Part shown: positions 11,060 to 19,740 of the stretch, in pieces
Numbering within the stretch: the stretch's first letter is position 1
How the letters are laid out: every line of letters begins with the position of its first letter
NCBI RefSeq assembly: GCF_009829325.1
Contig: NZ_VUOS01000030.1
Location: 34,341 to 98,340 of the forward strand
DNA length: 64,000 bases
Direction: 5' to 3'
Source: Nocardia sp. CY41
GTDB taxonomy: Bacteria > Actinomycetota > Actinomycetes > Mycobacteriales > Mycobacteriaceae
Notes under the pieces: model-generated
Told to the model about the DNA's origin: nothing
Seen by the model: only the letters and a program-made list of their open reading frames with translations
Database searches by the model: none
Translations under genes and position numbers: made by a program

Positions 11060-11698
11060 TCAGCCTTTCGTGTCCCGCGCGGTGCCGGTCACCACGCCGT
11101 CGAGCAAAGTGGTCGCGAGGATGTCGGCGATCTCGCCGGGGGAGCGGTCGCCGTGCGGGCGGTACCAGAACGAGACCATGTTCACCATGCCGAGCATGCT
11201 GTTGGTCACCACGTGGTCGCCGGTGCGCAACAGTCCTTCGGCGTGGCCGGCGTCGATGACGCGTTGCCAGCAGTGCTGCACCCGGTCGCGCAGCTCCTGC
11301 AACTGCGCGGCGCGCTCGCCGGTGAGCGCGCCGACATCGCGCAGCTGGATGGCCACCTCGCGCTGATGACGGATGATCAGCCGGACGTGACTGTGAATCA
11401 TTTTGCGCAGCTTGGTGACCGGATCGTCGGAGCCGTCGGCGATCGCTTCGGCCTCGGTCAGCATCGGCTGGATGTAGTCGCGCAGGATCTGCCAGAGCAG
11501 TTCCTCTTTCGAACCGATGTGGTAGTACAGGGCGCCGCGCTGCACGTCGGCGCGCTCGCCGATCTCGGCCACGCCGGTGCCGTGAAACCCCTGCTCGGCG
11601 AATAGATCGATCGCCGCCCGCACGATGCGCGCCCTGGTGTCGCTCGCCGTCGACTCGGCGGCGGGCGGGCGGCCGCGCCTGCGGGATGGCGCGCTCAT
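11060..11698 (-). CDS. TetR-family repressor of the dehydrogenase operon
   Basis: A 212-residue regulator with a basic N-terminus and the TetR DNA-binding helices at about 19-65 (IVRAAIDLFAEQGFHGTGVA, then RGALYYHIGSKEEL). The C-terminal ligand domain is of the TetR_C_33/KstR2-like type often used for acyl-CoA or lipid effectors. It sits inside the operon it presumably controls, overlapping the zinc dehydrogenase by an ATGA and followed 2 bases later by the acyl-CoA dehydrogenase. The palindrome at 13,503 before the first gene of the operon is the obvious candidate operator. Confidence 0.92.
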   Translation of the reverse strand: MSAPSRRRGRPPAAESTASDTRARIVRAAIDLFAEQGFHGTGVAEIGERADVQRGALYYHIGSKEELLWQILRDYIQPMLTEAEAIADGSDDPVTKLRKMIHSHVRLIIRHQREVAIQLRDVGALTGERAAQLQELRDRVQHCWQRVIDAGHAEGLLRTGDHVVTNSMLGMVNMVSFWYRPHGDRSPGEIADILATTLLDGVVTGTARDTKG

Positions 11699-12744
11699 CG
11701 CGACGGGTCCAGGACGATTTTGCCCACCCCGTCGGCGCGCTCGGCGAACATCCGGTAGGCGTCCGGCCCCTCGGACATCGGGAGGTGGTGGGTGACCACC
11801 GCCTCGGGCCGCAGCCTGCCGCCCGCGGTGAGCTTCAGGAGGGCGGGCAGTTCGTACTGGATCGAGCACAGCCCGATGTGGAATTCGAGGTCCTTGACCT
11901 GCGCCGCCATCAAATGGAACGGGTAGGCGCGGTTGTGGCTGACGCCGATCACGCTGACCCGGCCACCGTGCCCGACAGCGCTGATCGCCAGCTTGATGGT
12001 CGCGTCGGCCCCGACCGCCTCGATCGCGACATCCGCTCCGCCGTGCAGCATGTCACGGATCGCCTGCTTGGGGTCGTCCGCGTCGATCGGCTCCGCGCCC
12101 AGTTCGGCGGCGCGTTCGCGGCGTTCGGTGAGCAGGTCCACGCCGAGCACGCGTGCTGCTCCCATCGCGAAGGCGGACTGCACCGCCATGAGACCGACCG
12201 GACCGAGCCCGATCACCACCACGGTGTCACCGGGCGCGATCCGGGCGCGCCGGGCGCCGTACCACCCGGTGGGCGCGTTGTCGGTGAGCACGACGGCAGC
12301 GGTGTCGCTCACCTCGTCCGGCAACTTCCCGAGGTTGCCGGCGGCGTGCGGAACGGCGAGCAACTGGGCCTGGCATCCGGCCAGCGAGCCTCCGAGCCCA
12401 TAACAGGCGTCGACGGGCAGCGGATGGCGTGCGCACGCGGTGACGATCCCGGCGCGGCACTGCGCACAGCTGTCGCAGCCCGCCGAGGCGGCGACCAGCA
12501 CGCGGTCACCGACGGCGAACCCGCGCGCGTGTGGGCCCAGCTCCACGATCTCGCCGACCGCTTCGTGCCCGACGCCGTAGCCTGCGCCCGGGACGAATCC
12601 GTGTCCGGCGTAGATGTGCAGATCGCTGCCGCAGATGCCCGCCGCGGTGACCCGGACGATCGCGCCGTCCGGTCCGGGCAGGGCCGGGTCCGGCCGATCC
12701 TGATACGAGATCTGCTGCGGGCCTTGGTAAGTCAGTGCCTTCAT
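11695..12744 (-). CDS. Zinc-binding alcohol dehydrogenase family protein
   Basis: A 349-residue medium-chain dehydrogenase. The catalytic zinc site is seen in GICGSDLHIYAGHG and GHEAVGEI, the structural zinc loop has four cysteines in CDSCAQCRAGIVTAC, and the cofactor-binding Rossmann motif is GLGPVGLMA at about residue 175. It should oxidise a secondary alcohol or reduce a ketone with NAD(P). It overlaps both neighbours by ATGA, so it is tightly co-translated with the SDR upstream and the TetR downstream. Confidence 0.93.
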   Translation of the reverse strand: MKALTYQGPQQISYQDRPDPALPGPDGAIVRVTAAGICGSDLHIYAGHGFVPGAGYGVGHEAVGEIVELGPHARGFAVGDRVLVAASAGCDSCAQCRAGIVTACARHPLPVDACYGLGGSLAGCQAQLLAVPHAAGNLGKLPDEVSDTAAVVLTDNAPTGWYGARRARIAPGDTVVVIGLGPVGLMAVQSAFAMGAARVLGVDLLTERRERAAELGAEPIDADDPKQAIRDMLHGGADVAIEAVGADATIKLAISAVGHGGRVSVIGVSHNRAYPFHLMAAQVKDLEFHIGLCSIQYELPALLKLTAGGRLRPEAVVTHHLPMSEGPDAYRMFAERADGVGKIVLDPSR

Positions 12745-13481
12745 CGCCAGCCTCCGTCGACCGCGAGGGTGGCGCCGGTGCAGAACGCCGAGGCGTCGGT
12801 CGCGAAGAACAGCGCCGCCCCGACGATCTCCGCCGGTTTGCCGACCCGGCGCAGGGCATTGTGCTCGGCGAGTTGCGCGCGCAACTCGTCGGGCCACGCG
12901 GTGGCGATATCGGTGTCGAAGGGGCCGCACTGGATGGTGTTGACGCGGACGTTCGGGGCGAACGTCTGGGCCAGCCCGCCGGTCAGGGCGTTGAGTCCCG
13001 CCTTGGCCGCCGAATACGGCACCGCGAAGGGCTCCGGTCTGCTCGCCTCGATGGAGGAGACGTTGATGATCGAGCCGCCGCCGTCGGCCGCCATGCGGCT
13101 GCCGATCAGAGCCGACAGCCGGAACGGTCCCTTGAGGTTCACCCCGATGACCTTGTCGAACAACGCCTCGGTGACCTGGTCCAAGCTCGGATACAGCGGC
13201 GACAGGCCCGCGTTGTTGACCAGCACGTCCACCCGGCCGAACGCGTCGTAGACGGTCTCCACCAGAGCGTCGCACTGCGACCAGTCGCTGACGTTGCAGG
13301 CCACTGGCAAGGCACGGCGTCCGAACCGCTCGGTCACCTCCTCGGCCAGCGCGGCGCAGCCGTCCAGTTTGCGGCTGGCGATCACCACATCCGCGCCGGA
13401 CTCGGCGAACGCGAGCACCATCTGCTTGCCCAGCCCTCGGCTTCCTCCGGTGACGACGGCGACCTTGTCGGTGAGTGGCAC
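12741..13481 (-). CDS. Short-chain dehydrogenase/reductase
   Basis: A 246-residue classical SDR: cofactor loop TGGSRGLG at about residues 11-18, NNAG at about 89, catalytic serine in NVSSIEAS, catalytic YSAAK, and the C-terminal CTGATLAVDGGW. It probably oxidises or reduces a hydroxyacyl or cyclic alcohol intermediate. It is the first gene of the SDR / zinc dehydrogenase / TetR / acyl-CoA dehydrogenase operon, which reads leftward from the palindrome at 13,503. Confidence 0.94.
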   Translation of the reverse strand: MPLTDKVAVVTGGSRGLGKQMVLAFAESGADVVIASRKLDGCAALAEEVTERFGRRALPVACNVSDWSQCDALVETVYDAFGRVDVLVNNAGLSPLYPSLDQVTEALFDKVIGVNLKGPFRLSALIGSRMAADGGGSIINVSSIEASRPEPFAVPYSAAKAGLNALTGGLAQTFAPNVRVNTIQCGPFDTDIATAWPDELRAQLAEHNALRRVGKPAEIVGAALFFATDASAFCTGATLAVDGGWR

Positions 13482-13502
13482 CTGAACTCCTGCATGTCAA
13501 GA

Positions 13503-13522
13503 AATGTTCCGATCAGTACATT
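13503..13522. promoter_or_regulatory. Palindromic operator for the SDR-TetR operon
   Basis: AATGTTCCGATCAGTACATT is an imperfect palindrome, symmetric at 16 of 20 bases, with a GATC centre and perfect AATGT/ACATT ends. It lies 21-41 bases before the SDR start, a typical place for TetR binding over the promoter. Confidence 0.55.
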
Positions 13523-13725
13523 AAATCGGCCGCGGGTTAGGATCAAGGGGCTGTCCGGCCGACCGTCGACGGCGCGAGGACCCGCCGGGTGAAAGACCAG
13601 CGCACACCGGCGTGGCGGACGGATTCGGGCACAGGCCCTGGACGACCCGGCGCGCGGCAACCCCACTACCCGCGGGTAACATGGCACTGTTTTCCCACTC
13701 GGCTTTCTCGGAAGTGAGGCAGTAG

Positions 13726-15906
13726 ATGACAGAGCGGATTCAGGTCGGCGGGCTCCAGGTGGCACGCGTTCTCCACGAGTTCGTCGAGAACGAGGCGCTC
13801 CCCGGTTCCGGCGTGGACTCCGCCGCGTTCTGGGCCGGCGCCGAGCAGGTCATCAACGATCTCGCTCCGCGCAACCGCGCCCTGCTGGCCGAACGCGACG
13901 AGATCCAGGGCAAGGTCGACGCCTGGCACGCGGAGCACCCCGGCGCGAACTACGACAAGGCCGCCTACAAGAACTTCCTGACCGAGATCGGCTACCTGCG
14001 GCCCGAGCCCGCCGATTTCCAGATCACCACGCAGAACGTGGACGAGGAGATCGCCGCCACCGCGGGTCCGCAGCTGGTGGTGCCGGTGATGAACGCCCGC
14101 TTCGCGATCAACGCGGCCAACGCGCGCTGGGGCTCGCTGTACGACGCGCTCTACGGCACCGACGCCATCTCCGAGGCGGGCGGCGCGGAGAAGGGCACCG
14201 GCTACAACAAGGTGCGCGGCGACAAGGTCATCGAGTGGGCGCGCAACTTCCTCGACGACTCGGTCACCCTGATCACCGGTTCGCACATCGGCTCGACGTC
14301 CTACAAGATCGTCGACGGCGAACTCGAGGTCGGCCTGGAGGACGGCGCCAGCATCGGCCTGGCCGACGCCTCCCAGCTGGTCGGCTACCTGGGCGACCCG
14401 GAAGCGCCGAGCTCGGTGCTGCTGAAGCACAACGGCCTGCACATCGAGATCCAGATCGACCCGCAGTCCCCGATCGGCAGCACCGACACCGCGGGGGTCA
14501 AGGACGTCGTGCTGGAGTCCGCGGTCACCACGATCATGGACTTCGAGGACTCGGTCGCCGCGGTCGACGCCGAGGACAAGGTGCTCTGCTACCACAACTG
14601 GCTCGGCTTGATGAAGGGCGACCTCGCAGAGAAGGTCAGCAAGGGCGAGAAGACCTTCACCCGCACCATGAACCCCGACCGCGTGTACACCGCGCTGGAC
14701 GGCGGCGAACTGGTGCTGCACGGCCGTTCGCTGCTGTTCGTGCGCAACGTCGGTCACCTGATGACCTCCGACGCCATCCTGGATGCCGAGGGCAACGAGG
14801 TGCCCGAGGGCATCATGGACGGGCTGATCACCTCGCTGATCGCCAAGCACAGCTTGGCCGACGACGCGAAGCTGAAGAACAGCCGCACCGGCTCGGTCTA
14901 CATCGTGAAGCCGAAGATGCACGGCCCCGACGAGGTCGCCTTCACCAACGAGCTGTTCGGCCGGATCGAGGACGTGCTCGGTCTGCCGCGCAACACGCTC
15001 AAGGTCGGCATCATGGACGAGGAGCGCCGGACCACGGTGAACCTGAAGGCCTGCATCCAGGCCGCCGCCGAGCGGGTGGTGTTCATCAACACCGGCTTCC
15101 TGGACCGCACCGGCGACGAGATCCACACTTCCATGGAGGCCGGGCCGATGGTCCGCAAGGCCGATATGAAGTCCCAGCAGTGGATCCTGTCCTACGAGGA
15201 CTGGAACGTCGACACCGGTCTCGCGGCGGGACTGCCCGGCAAGGCGCAGATCGGCAAGGGCATGTGGGCCATGCCGGACCTGATGGCCGACATGCTCGTC
15301 CAGAAGATCGGCCACCCGCGCGCGGGCGCCAACACCGCGTGGGTGCCCTCGCCGACCGCCGCCACCTTGCACGCGACGCACTACCACCTCGTCGACGTGT
15401 TCAAGCGGCAGCAGGAGATCGCCAAGGGCGGCCGCCGCGCCACCGTCGACGAGATCCTGGAGATCCCGCTGGCCGCCGCGCCGAACTGGACCGACGAGGA
15501 GAAGCGCCAGGAGCTGGACAACAACTCGCAGTCCATCCTCGGCTACGTGGTGCGCTGGATCGACCAGGGCGTCGGCTGCTCCAAGGTGCCGGACATCAAG
15601 GACGTCGCGCTCATGGAAGACCGGGCGACCCTGCGCATCTCCAGCCAGCTGATGGCCAACTGGCTGCGCCACGGCATCGTCACCGCCGAGGAGGTGGTGG
15701 CCAGCCTGGAGCGGATGGCTCCGGTCGTGGACCGGCAGAACGCGGGCGACCCGAACTACCGGGCGATGGCGCCGGACTTCGCAGGCAGCATCGCGTTCCA
15801 GGCGGCCAAGGAGCTGATCCTCGAGGGCACCAAGCAGCCCAACGGGTACACCGAGCCGATCCTGCACCGCCGTCGCCGCGAGGCGAAGGCGCTGGCCTGC
15901 GTGTAA
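13726..15906 (+). CDS. glcB: Malate synthase G
   Basis: A 726-residue enzyme that condenses glyoxylate with acetyl-CoA to malate, the second step of the glyoxylate shunt. The length is that of the G isoform, with the N-terminal clasp, the TIM barrel (including LESAVTTIMDFEDSVAAVDA) and the C-terminal catalytic region. The active-site stretch GVGCSKVPDI followed by MEDRATLRIS places the catalytic aspartate at about residue 632. A purine-rich ribosome site (ggaagtgagg) precedes the ATG. It is monocistronic, ended by the hairpin at 15,920, and matches Rv1837c in the syntenic block. Confidence 0.98.
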   Translation: MTERIQVGGLQVARVLHEFVENEALPGSGVDSAAFWAGAEQVINDLAPRNRALLAERDEIQGKVDAWHAEHPGANYDKAAYKNFLTEIGYLRPEPADFQITTQNVDEEIAATAGPQLVVPVMNARFAINAANARWGSLYDALYGTDAISEAGGAEKGTGYNKVRGDKVIEWARNFLDDSVTLITGSHIGSTSYKIVDGELEVGLEDGASIGLADASQLVGYLGDPEAPSSVLLKHNGLHIEIQIDPQSPIGSTDTAGVKDVVLESAVTTIMDFEDSVAAVDAEDKVLCYHNWLGLMKGDLAEKVSKGEKTFTRTMNPDRVYTALDGGELVLHGRSLLFVRNVGHLMTSDAILDAEGNEVPEGIMDGLITSLIAKHSLADDAKLKNSRTGSVYIVKPKMHGPDEVAFTNELFGRIEDVLGLPRNTLKVGIMDEERRTTVNLKACIQAAAERVVFINTGFLDRTGDEIHTSMEAGPMVRKADMKSQQWILSYEDWNVDTGLAAGLPGKAQIGKGMWAMPDLMADMLVQKIGHPRAGANTAWVPSPTAATLHATHYHLVDVFKRQQEIAKGGRRATVDEILEIPLAAAPNWTDEEKRQELDNNSQSILGYVVRWIDQGVGCSKVPDIKDVALMEDRATLRISSQLMANWLRHGIVTAEEVVASLERMAPVVDRQNAGDPNYRAMAPDFAGSIAFQAAKELILEGTKQPNGYTEPILHRRRREAKALACV

Positions 15907-15919
15907 TCTCCGCGTGCAA

Positions 15920-15952
15920 CGAATCCCCCGGTCGCGTCGGCCGGGGGATTCG
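15920..15952 (+). terminator. Terminator of glcB (copy 1 of a repeated hairpin)
   Basis: CGAATCCCCCGG (15920-15931) and CCGGGGGATTCG (15941-15952) form a perfect 12-base stem with a 9-base loop, 14 bases after the glcB stop. A closely similar hairpin recurs at 16,175. Confidence 0.9.
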
Positions 15953-15967
15953 CGCTTTCGGGGCAAC

Positions 15968-16003
15968 GGGAGTTTCGACTCCCGTTTATCGGTCCGTTAC
16001 CCT
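15968..16003 (+). promoter_or_regulatory. Candidate promoter of the 33-codon gene, with a hairpin over the -35
   Basis: TTCGAC at 15974-15979 and TACCCT at 15998-16003 are spaced by 18 bases. The -35 hexamer sits in a small perfect inverted repeat, GGGAGT-TTCG-ACTCCC (15968-15983), which could be an operator or an accidental stem. Confidence 0.35.
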
Positions 16004-16042
16004 GGGTGCCGCACGAGATCGGTCGATTTGTGAGGAAGATTC

Positions 16043-16144
16043 ATGGGAAGCGTTGTGCTCGACATCGTGGCATTGCTCGCCAATCGCGCGGCGATGTTCT
16101 GGAATTGGATGGCCACCGGATCGGCGGGCTTCCCGCCGCTGTGA
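16043..16144 (+). CDS. 33-residue peptide gene with its own terminator
   Basis: ATG at 16043 is preceded by a good ribosome site (gaggaag, 7 bases upstream) and the frame ends at TGA 16142-16144. The peptide starts MGSVVLDIVALLANRAAMFW, an amphipathic or membrane-seeking helix with three aromatic residues around position 20, and ends ATGSAGFPPL. Promoter-like hexamers lie upstream and a 15-base-pair hairpin lies 30 bases downstream, so it looks like a complete monocistronic unit. I do not recognise the family. Small envelope peptides and leader peptides are both possible. Confidence 0.5.
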   Translation: MGSVVLDIVALLANRAAMFWNWMATGSAGFPPL

Positions 16145-16174
16145 GCGTGCGGTGCACGAACTGTTTCGAGTAGC

Positions 16175-16209
16175 GAATCCCCTGGTCAGGTCTACTGGCC
16201 GGGGGATTC
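16175..16209 (+). terminator. Terminator after the small gene (copy 2 of the repeated hairpin)
   Basis: GAATCCCCTGGTCAG (16175-16189) pairs with CTGGCCGGGGGATTC (16195-16209) over 15 positions including two G-U pairs, with a 5-base loop. The outer part (GAATCCCC...CCGGGGGATTC) is the same as in the glcB terminator. Confidence 0.85.
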
Positions 16210-16497
16210 TGCGATTCGGGACCAAATCGAAGAACGTTCCGAAATGTTTGTTTTCACACCGGCGGACCGTACTACCGGGCGCGTACGCGCGCCTGGCGCG
16301 CCGGAATTCGGGGATCCGCGCCGGATTCGGCGTATGGGAACTGCAGAGCGCGGCTCGGGAAATCGGCCCGTGTGCCGGTTACGCGGCGTCCAGCCGCTGT
16401 TCGCAGGGCCTCGGCGCGTCGTCGTGATCGCCAGGGGGCAGGGCGATTCCGCCGTCGATCCCGCGCGCGAAGCTCGTGCGCCTCGTATCTTGAACAC
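16210..16497. other. Gene-poor interval
   Basis: About 290 bases between the small-gene terminator and the next start codon. No frame with plausible coding character or RNA gene is visible; the last 100 bases should contain the promoter of the membrane-protein gene at 16,498. Confidence 0.4.
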
Positions 16498-17073
16498 GTG
16501 AACTCCGCAGGGTCCTCGCGCACACGGTCTCGTGTTCCTCGTTGGTTCGTACTGTGGATGGGGTTGGTGACCGCCCTGGTGGCGATCTGCTGCGCGGCGC
16601 TGTTCTGGCAACTCGCCGCGGAGGGCACGTTTCCGACCCTCGTCGTGCTCTGGGCCGTCCTCGGCGTGCTGGGCGGCATCGCCGTCCTGTTCGGACTGCT
16701 CGGCCTGCTGCGCTACCGCGCCTTCTTCCACAGCCTCGCCTCGCCGGTGCTCATCGGCGTCCTGGTGGCGCTGTCGCTCTACGACGTCCCGGAGGACACC
16801 GGCTGGCGGCTCTCCCGCGGCATCCTCGAAGACCAGGCCGCCGAATGCGCACACCCCGGCCAGCGGCACCGGCTCGGCGTCTACACCATCACCTTCGTCA
16901 CGCCCCGCGACGGCGGCTGCCTGTTCTACACCCAGAAGGGCGACTCGAATACCGAAGGCTTCGCCTTCTTCCGCGACCCGGCCACCCCACCCCACCTCGG
17001 GCCACCGGCCACCAACGGTATCGAATACTCTGCCTTCGACGGCCAATGGTACCGCTTCGTCGACACCCACTGA
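16498..17073 (+). CDS. Conserved membrane protein with an extracytoplasmic tail
   Basis: A 191-residue protein of unknown function. Three membrane segments are visible: about 15-40 (WFVLWMGLVTALVAICCAAL), about 48-75 (LVVLWAVLGVLGGIAVLFGL), and about 83-100. They are followed by a soluble C-terminal region of some 90 residues with two cysteines (AAECAH, GGCLFY) that could pair. I start at the GTG at 16498 because the upstream extension is an arginine-rich shadow sequence. The odd number of segments and basic N-terminus would put the tail outside the cell. Confidence 0.65.
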   Translation: MNSAGSSRTRSRVPRWFVLWMGLVTALVAICCAALFWQLAAEGTFPTLVVLWAVLGVLGGIAVLFGLLGLLRYRAFFHSLASPVLIGVLVALSLYDVPEDTGWRLSRGILEDQAAECAHPGQRHRLGVYTITFVTPRDGGCLFYTQKGDSNTEGFAFFRDPATPPHLGPPATNGIEYSAFDGQWYRFVDTH

Positions 17074-17194
17074 CCACAGCAGTTCCGCGACCAGACTTGG
17101 TCTGCGCCGGACCAATTCGATGAGGACTTCGTGTACCGACGAGGGCCTGACGCGGACGTTACCGATAGCCACAGACAAATCCGGGTGAGGTGGA

Positions 17195-17929
17195 TCACCA
17201 CTCGAACGGCAGGGGTTGGCGGGGCTCGATCCAGAGGGCTTCGGCGAGGGCGCAGAGCGTTCCGTCAGGGCGGGCCAAGGCCACGCCTACCGTGTGTTTG
17301 CGGCCGTTCGCGGAGACCGGCCAGCCGTAGGAGAGGTAGGAGTCGCCGGCGCGGACCGGTTCGAACTGTGTGGCGGTGAGGGCGGCGGTGACCGCTCCCG
17401 GCCGCAGATCACGGAGGGCCATCGCCGCCCAGCCGCCGGGACAATCCAGAGCGGCCCAGACGTTCTCGGTGCTGAGGAAGCCGTCGGGTCCGGCGAGGAG
17501 CGGATCCGGTGTCCATGCGGCGACGACCATGTCGTGGGCGGACATCGCCCAGGGCGACAAGCGCAACCCGCGGCCGGGCGCGCACGCCGCGCCGCAGCCG
17601 TAGCAGTGGCTCATCTTGCGCAGCACGTCGGCGGTAGCACTCGCCGCTCGTGCCGCTGCCCACGTGGGCGCCGGTGGCGGCGTCACCGTGACCGCCGAGG
17701 CGGATGCTTCGGCCAGCACCGCGCCGTCCAGGTCGGTGAGCGACACGCCGCCGGAGCCGTCGGTGGCGAGCACTACCGGCGTGTCCACGGAAACCGCGCG
17801 CCGGAAGTCGACGCGCACCTGCGCGGCACCGCTGGCGGCAGCGAGCAGCCCCGCCACGTATCCGCCGAACGCCACTCCCGGGTAACCACGCACGTGGCCC
17901 GGCACCGTGAACGAATCGGTCCGAATCAT
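17195..17929 (-). CDS. Hotdog-fold (thioesterase-like) protein with a CxxC motif
   Basis: A 244-residue protein that reads as two hotdog halves. The first contains PGYPGVAFGGYVAGLLAA, where GG precedes the long helix; the second contains TENVWAALDCPGGWAAMAL and ends ALAEALWIEPRQPLPFEW. Between them is SHCYGCGAACAPGRGLRL, a CxxC-type cluster reported in some actinobacterial double-hotdog proteins. It probably acts on an acyl-CoA or acyl thioester; the substrate is unknown. It stands alone between two genes reading the other way. Confidence 0.7.
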   Translation of the reverse strand: MIRTDSFTVPGHVRGYPGVAFGGYVAGLLAAASGAAQVRVDFRRAVSVDTPVVLATDGSGGVSLTDLDGAVLAEASASAVTVTPPPAPTWAAARAASATADVLRKMSHCYGCGAACAPGRGLRLSPWAMSAHDMVVAAWTPDPLLAGPDGFLSTENVWAALDCPGGWAAMALRDLRPGAVTAALTATQFEPVRAGDSYLSYGWPVSANGRKHTVGVALARPDGTLCALAEALWIEPRQPLPFEW

Positions 17930-18332
17930 GTGTTGCTGAACCTCTCCCGGCCGACGCTTATGACCGGCTCAGCCGACCATACCCGCCGCGCCGACGCCAG
18001 ACCGTCGCCGGGCCGCCTGTCACCCGCCTGCCGCTGCGGTGGCAGATCGCCCGGGCAACAGCCTCGCCTCGCCTCGGTGGTCACCTCGGCGCGCACCGTG
18101 CCACGGCCAGGTGCCGGTCGGGTGACCTCGCCCGGCGACGCGCAGGCGGCGATCACGACGCTCGCCGCCCCGGCTCGGCGACCGCGAGCGCGGCTTCGGG
18201 CACCGCGGCGTATCCCCTGGCTATCGCACACCCGCGAGGCAGCCGTCTGCCGCGAGCTCCGCGCAGGTCGAGGCAACGGCGGAATATCCGTCCCTGCGAA
18301 CGCCGTTGCGCCGAGACGTGACGAAAGCAGGA
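17930..18332. other. Non-coding interval of about 400 bases
   Basis: It lies between the divergent hotdog and quinone-reductase genes. Six-frame reading gives only arginine- and proline-rich shadow peptides, with no start supported by a ribosome site. No tRNA, riboswitch or strong hairpin is seen. It must hold both promoters. Confidence 0.45.
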
Positions 18333-19091
18333 ATGAACGTACTGGTCGTGTACGCCCACCCGAAGCCGGACTCACTCACCGGCGCTTTGAAAGACGTGGC
18401 CGTGCGGCAGTTGCGGGCGGACGGCCACGAGGTACGCATCACCGACCTCTACGCGATGGGCTGGAAGGCCGCCGCCGACACCGACGATTTCGGCCCGGTC
18501 GCCGAGCCCAATTTCATGCTGGCCTCGGGCGTGGCCTATCGCGACGGGACGCTGAGCCCCGACATCCGCGCCGAGCAGGAGAAACTGCTGTGGGCCGACG
18601 CCGTCGTCCTGCATTTCCCGCTCTGGTGGTTCGGCATGCCCGCGATCATGAAGGGCTGGGTGGACCGAGTTCTCACCTGCGATTTCGCTTACGGAGCCGG
18701 AGGCAAGGCGCTGCCCAGGTACGGGGCGGGCGTCCTGGCCGGGCGGCGCGCGATGCTCGTGGTCTCCGTCGGGGGCAAGCAGCCGTCGTATTCCGATCGC
18801 GGGATCAACGGCCCGGTCGACGATCTGCTGTTCCCGATTCACCACGGCATCCTGTACTACACCGGCATGGACGTGCTGCCACCGTTCGTGGCGCACGACA
18901 CGATCCGGCTCGGCGCCGAGCGCTTCGACGAGGTCGCACACGAGTTGCGGCGGCGGATGTCGGAACTGGCGGACCTGGAGCCGATTCGATACCGGCCGCA
19001 AGGCGGCGGCGACTACGACCGCAGCCTGCGTCTGTTGCCGGGTCGCGAGGCGCGGGGAGCGAGCGGGTTCGGGTTGCATGTGGCGTCGTGA
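18333..19091 (+). CDS. NAD(P)H dehydrogenase (quinone)-type flavodoxin-like reductase
   Basis: A 252-residue flavoprotein of the NQO1/KefF/MdaB superfamily. It opens with the phosphate-loop strand MNVLVVYAHPKPDSLTGAL, and the FMN/FAD-binding HFPLWWFGMPAIMKGWVDRV is at about residues 95-114. It should reduce quinones or electrophiles by two electrons using NAD(P)H in the cytoplasm. The ATG at 18333 fits the family's N-terminus and follows a gcaggaa ribosome site. It is monocistronic and converges on the DUF305 gene. Confidence 0.92.
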   Translation: MNVLVVYAHPKPDSLTGALKDVAVRQLRADGHEVRITDLYAMGWKAAADTDDFGPVAEPNFMLASGVAYRDGTLSPDIRAEQEKLLWADAVVLHFPLWWFGMPAIMKGWVDRVLTCDFAYGAGGKALPRYGAGVLAGRRAMLVVSVGGKQPSYSDRGINGPVDDLLFPIHHGILYYTGMDVLPPFVAHDTIRLGAERFDEVAHELRRRMSELADLEPIRYRPQGGGDYDRSLRLLPGREARGASGFGLHVAS

Positions 19092-19099
19092 CCGAGTGG

Positions 19100-19738
19100 T
19101 CACGGCAAGGGCGCGGCCCCGCGCCGGGTGAGCAGCATGCCCATCACCCCTGCTTCCTGACTCTGCCCGTGGATCATGGCACGGGCCATCTCCTTGACCG
19201 GTCCGGAGCGCAAGAGGCCGTCGGCCGCCTCGGCCATCGCTATGCCGCCCTGATGGTGGCGGAACATCAACTGCAGGAACAGGATTTCCGCAGACCCGCC
19301 GCGCGCCGCCGCAAGATCGTCCAGCTCCGCCGTGCTCGCCATCCCCGGCATCGGTGGCGCCGCACCCGCGACCGCTGCCGCATGTCGATGCGACGCCTCC
19401 GCGCTGGGCATCCACGCCATCGGGTGTGCGGCACCGGGCGGCGCGCCCGCCAGGCGCAGCCAGCCGAGCATGGTGCCGATCTCCAGCCGCTGGGTCCGGT
19501 CGAGTTGCTCGGCCAGCCGGGCGATCACCGGATCGATCGAGCGATCGAGCCGCTGCACCATGAGCAGTGCTTGCTGGTGATGGGTGGTCATATCCTGGGC
19601 GAAGGCGATTTCGACGTCGGTGAGAACTGGTGCGGCGGAACGGCTTTCGGGAAACATCAACGGGCGCAGTGCGGCGCCGAGCACGAGCAGCGCAAAGGCC
19701 GCCGACGCCGCAGCCGCGATACGCATCCAGTGCGGCAT
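19100..19738 (-). CDS. Secreted or membrane-anchored DUF305 (ferritin-like) protein
   Basis: A 212-residue protein with an N-terminal signal or anchor (about residues 5-25) and two DUF305 repeats, each with a paired-histidine helix: FAQDMTTHHQQALLMVQ at about 49-65 and QLMFRHHQGGIAMA at about 155-168. DUF305 proteins are ferritin-like four-helix bundles outside the cytoplasm, often linked to copper or other metals. It follows the LVIVD-repeat gene by only 2 bases, so the two are co-transcribed and likely act together. Confidence 0.9.
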   Translation of the reverse strand: MPHWMRIAAAASAAFALLVLGAALRPLMFPESRSAAPVLTDVEIAFAQDMTTHHQQALLMVQRLDRSIDPVIARLAEQLDRTQRLEIGTMLGWLRLAGAPPGAAHPMAWMPSAEASHRHAAAVAGAAPPMPGMASTAELDDLAAARGGSAEILFLQLMFRHHQGGIAMAEAADGLLRSGPVKEMARAMIHGQSQEAGVMGMLLTRRGAAPLP

Positions 19739-19740
19739 CG

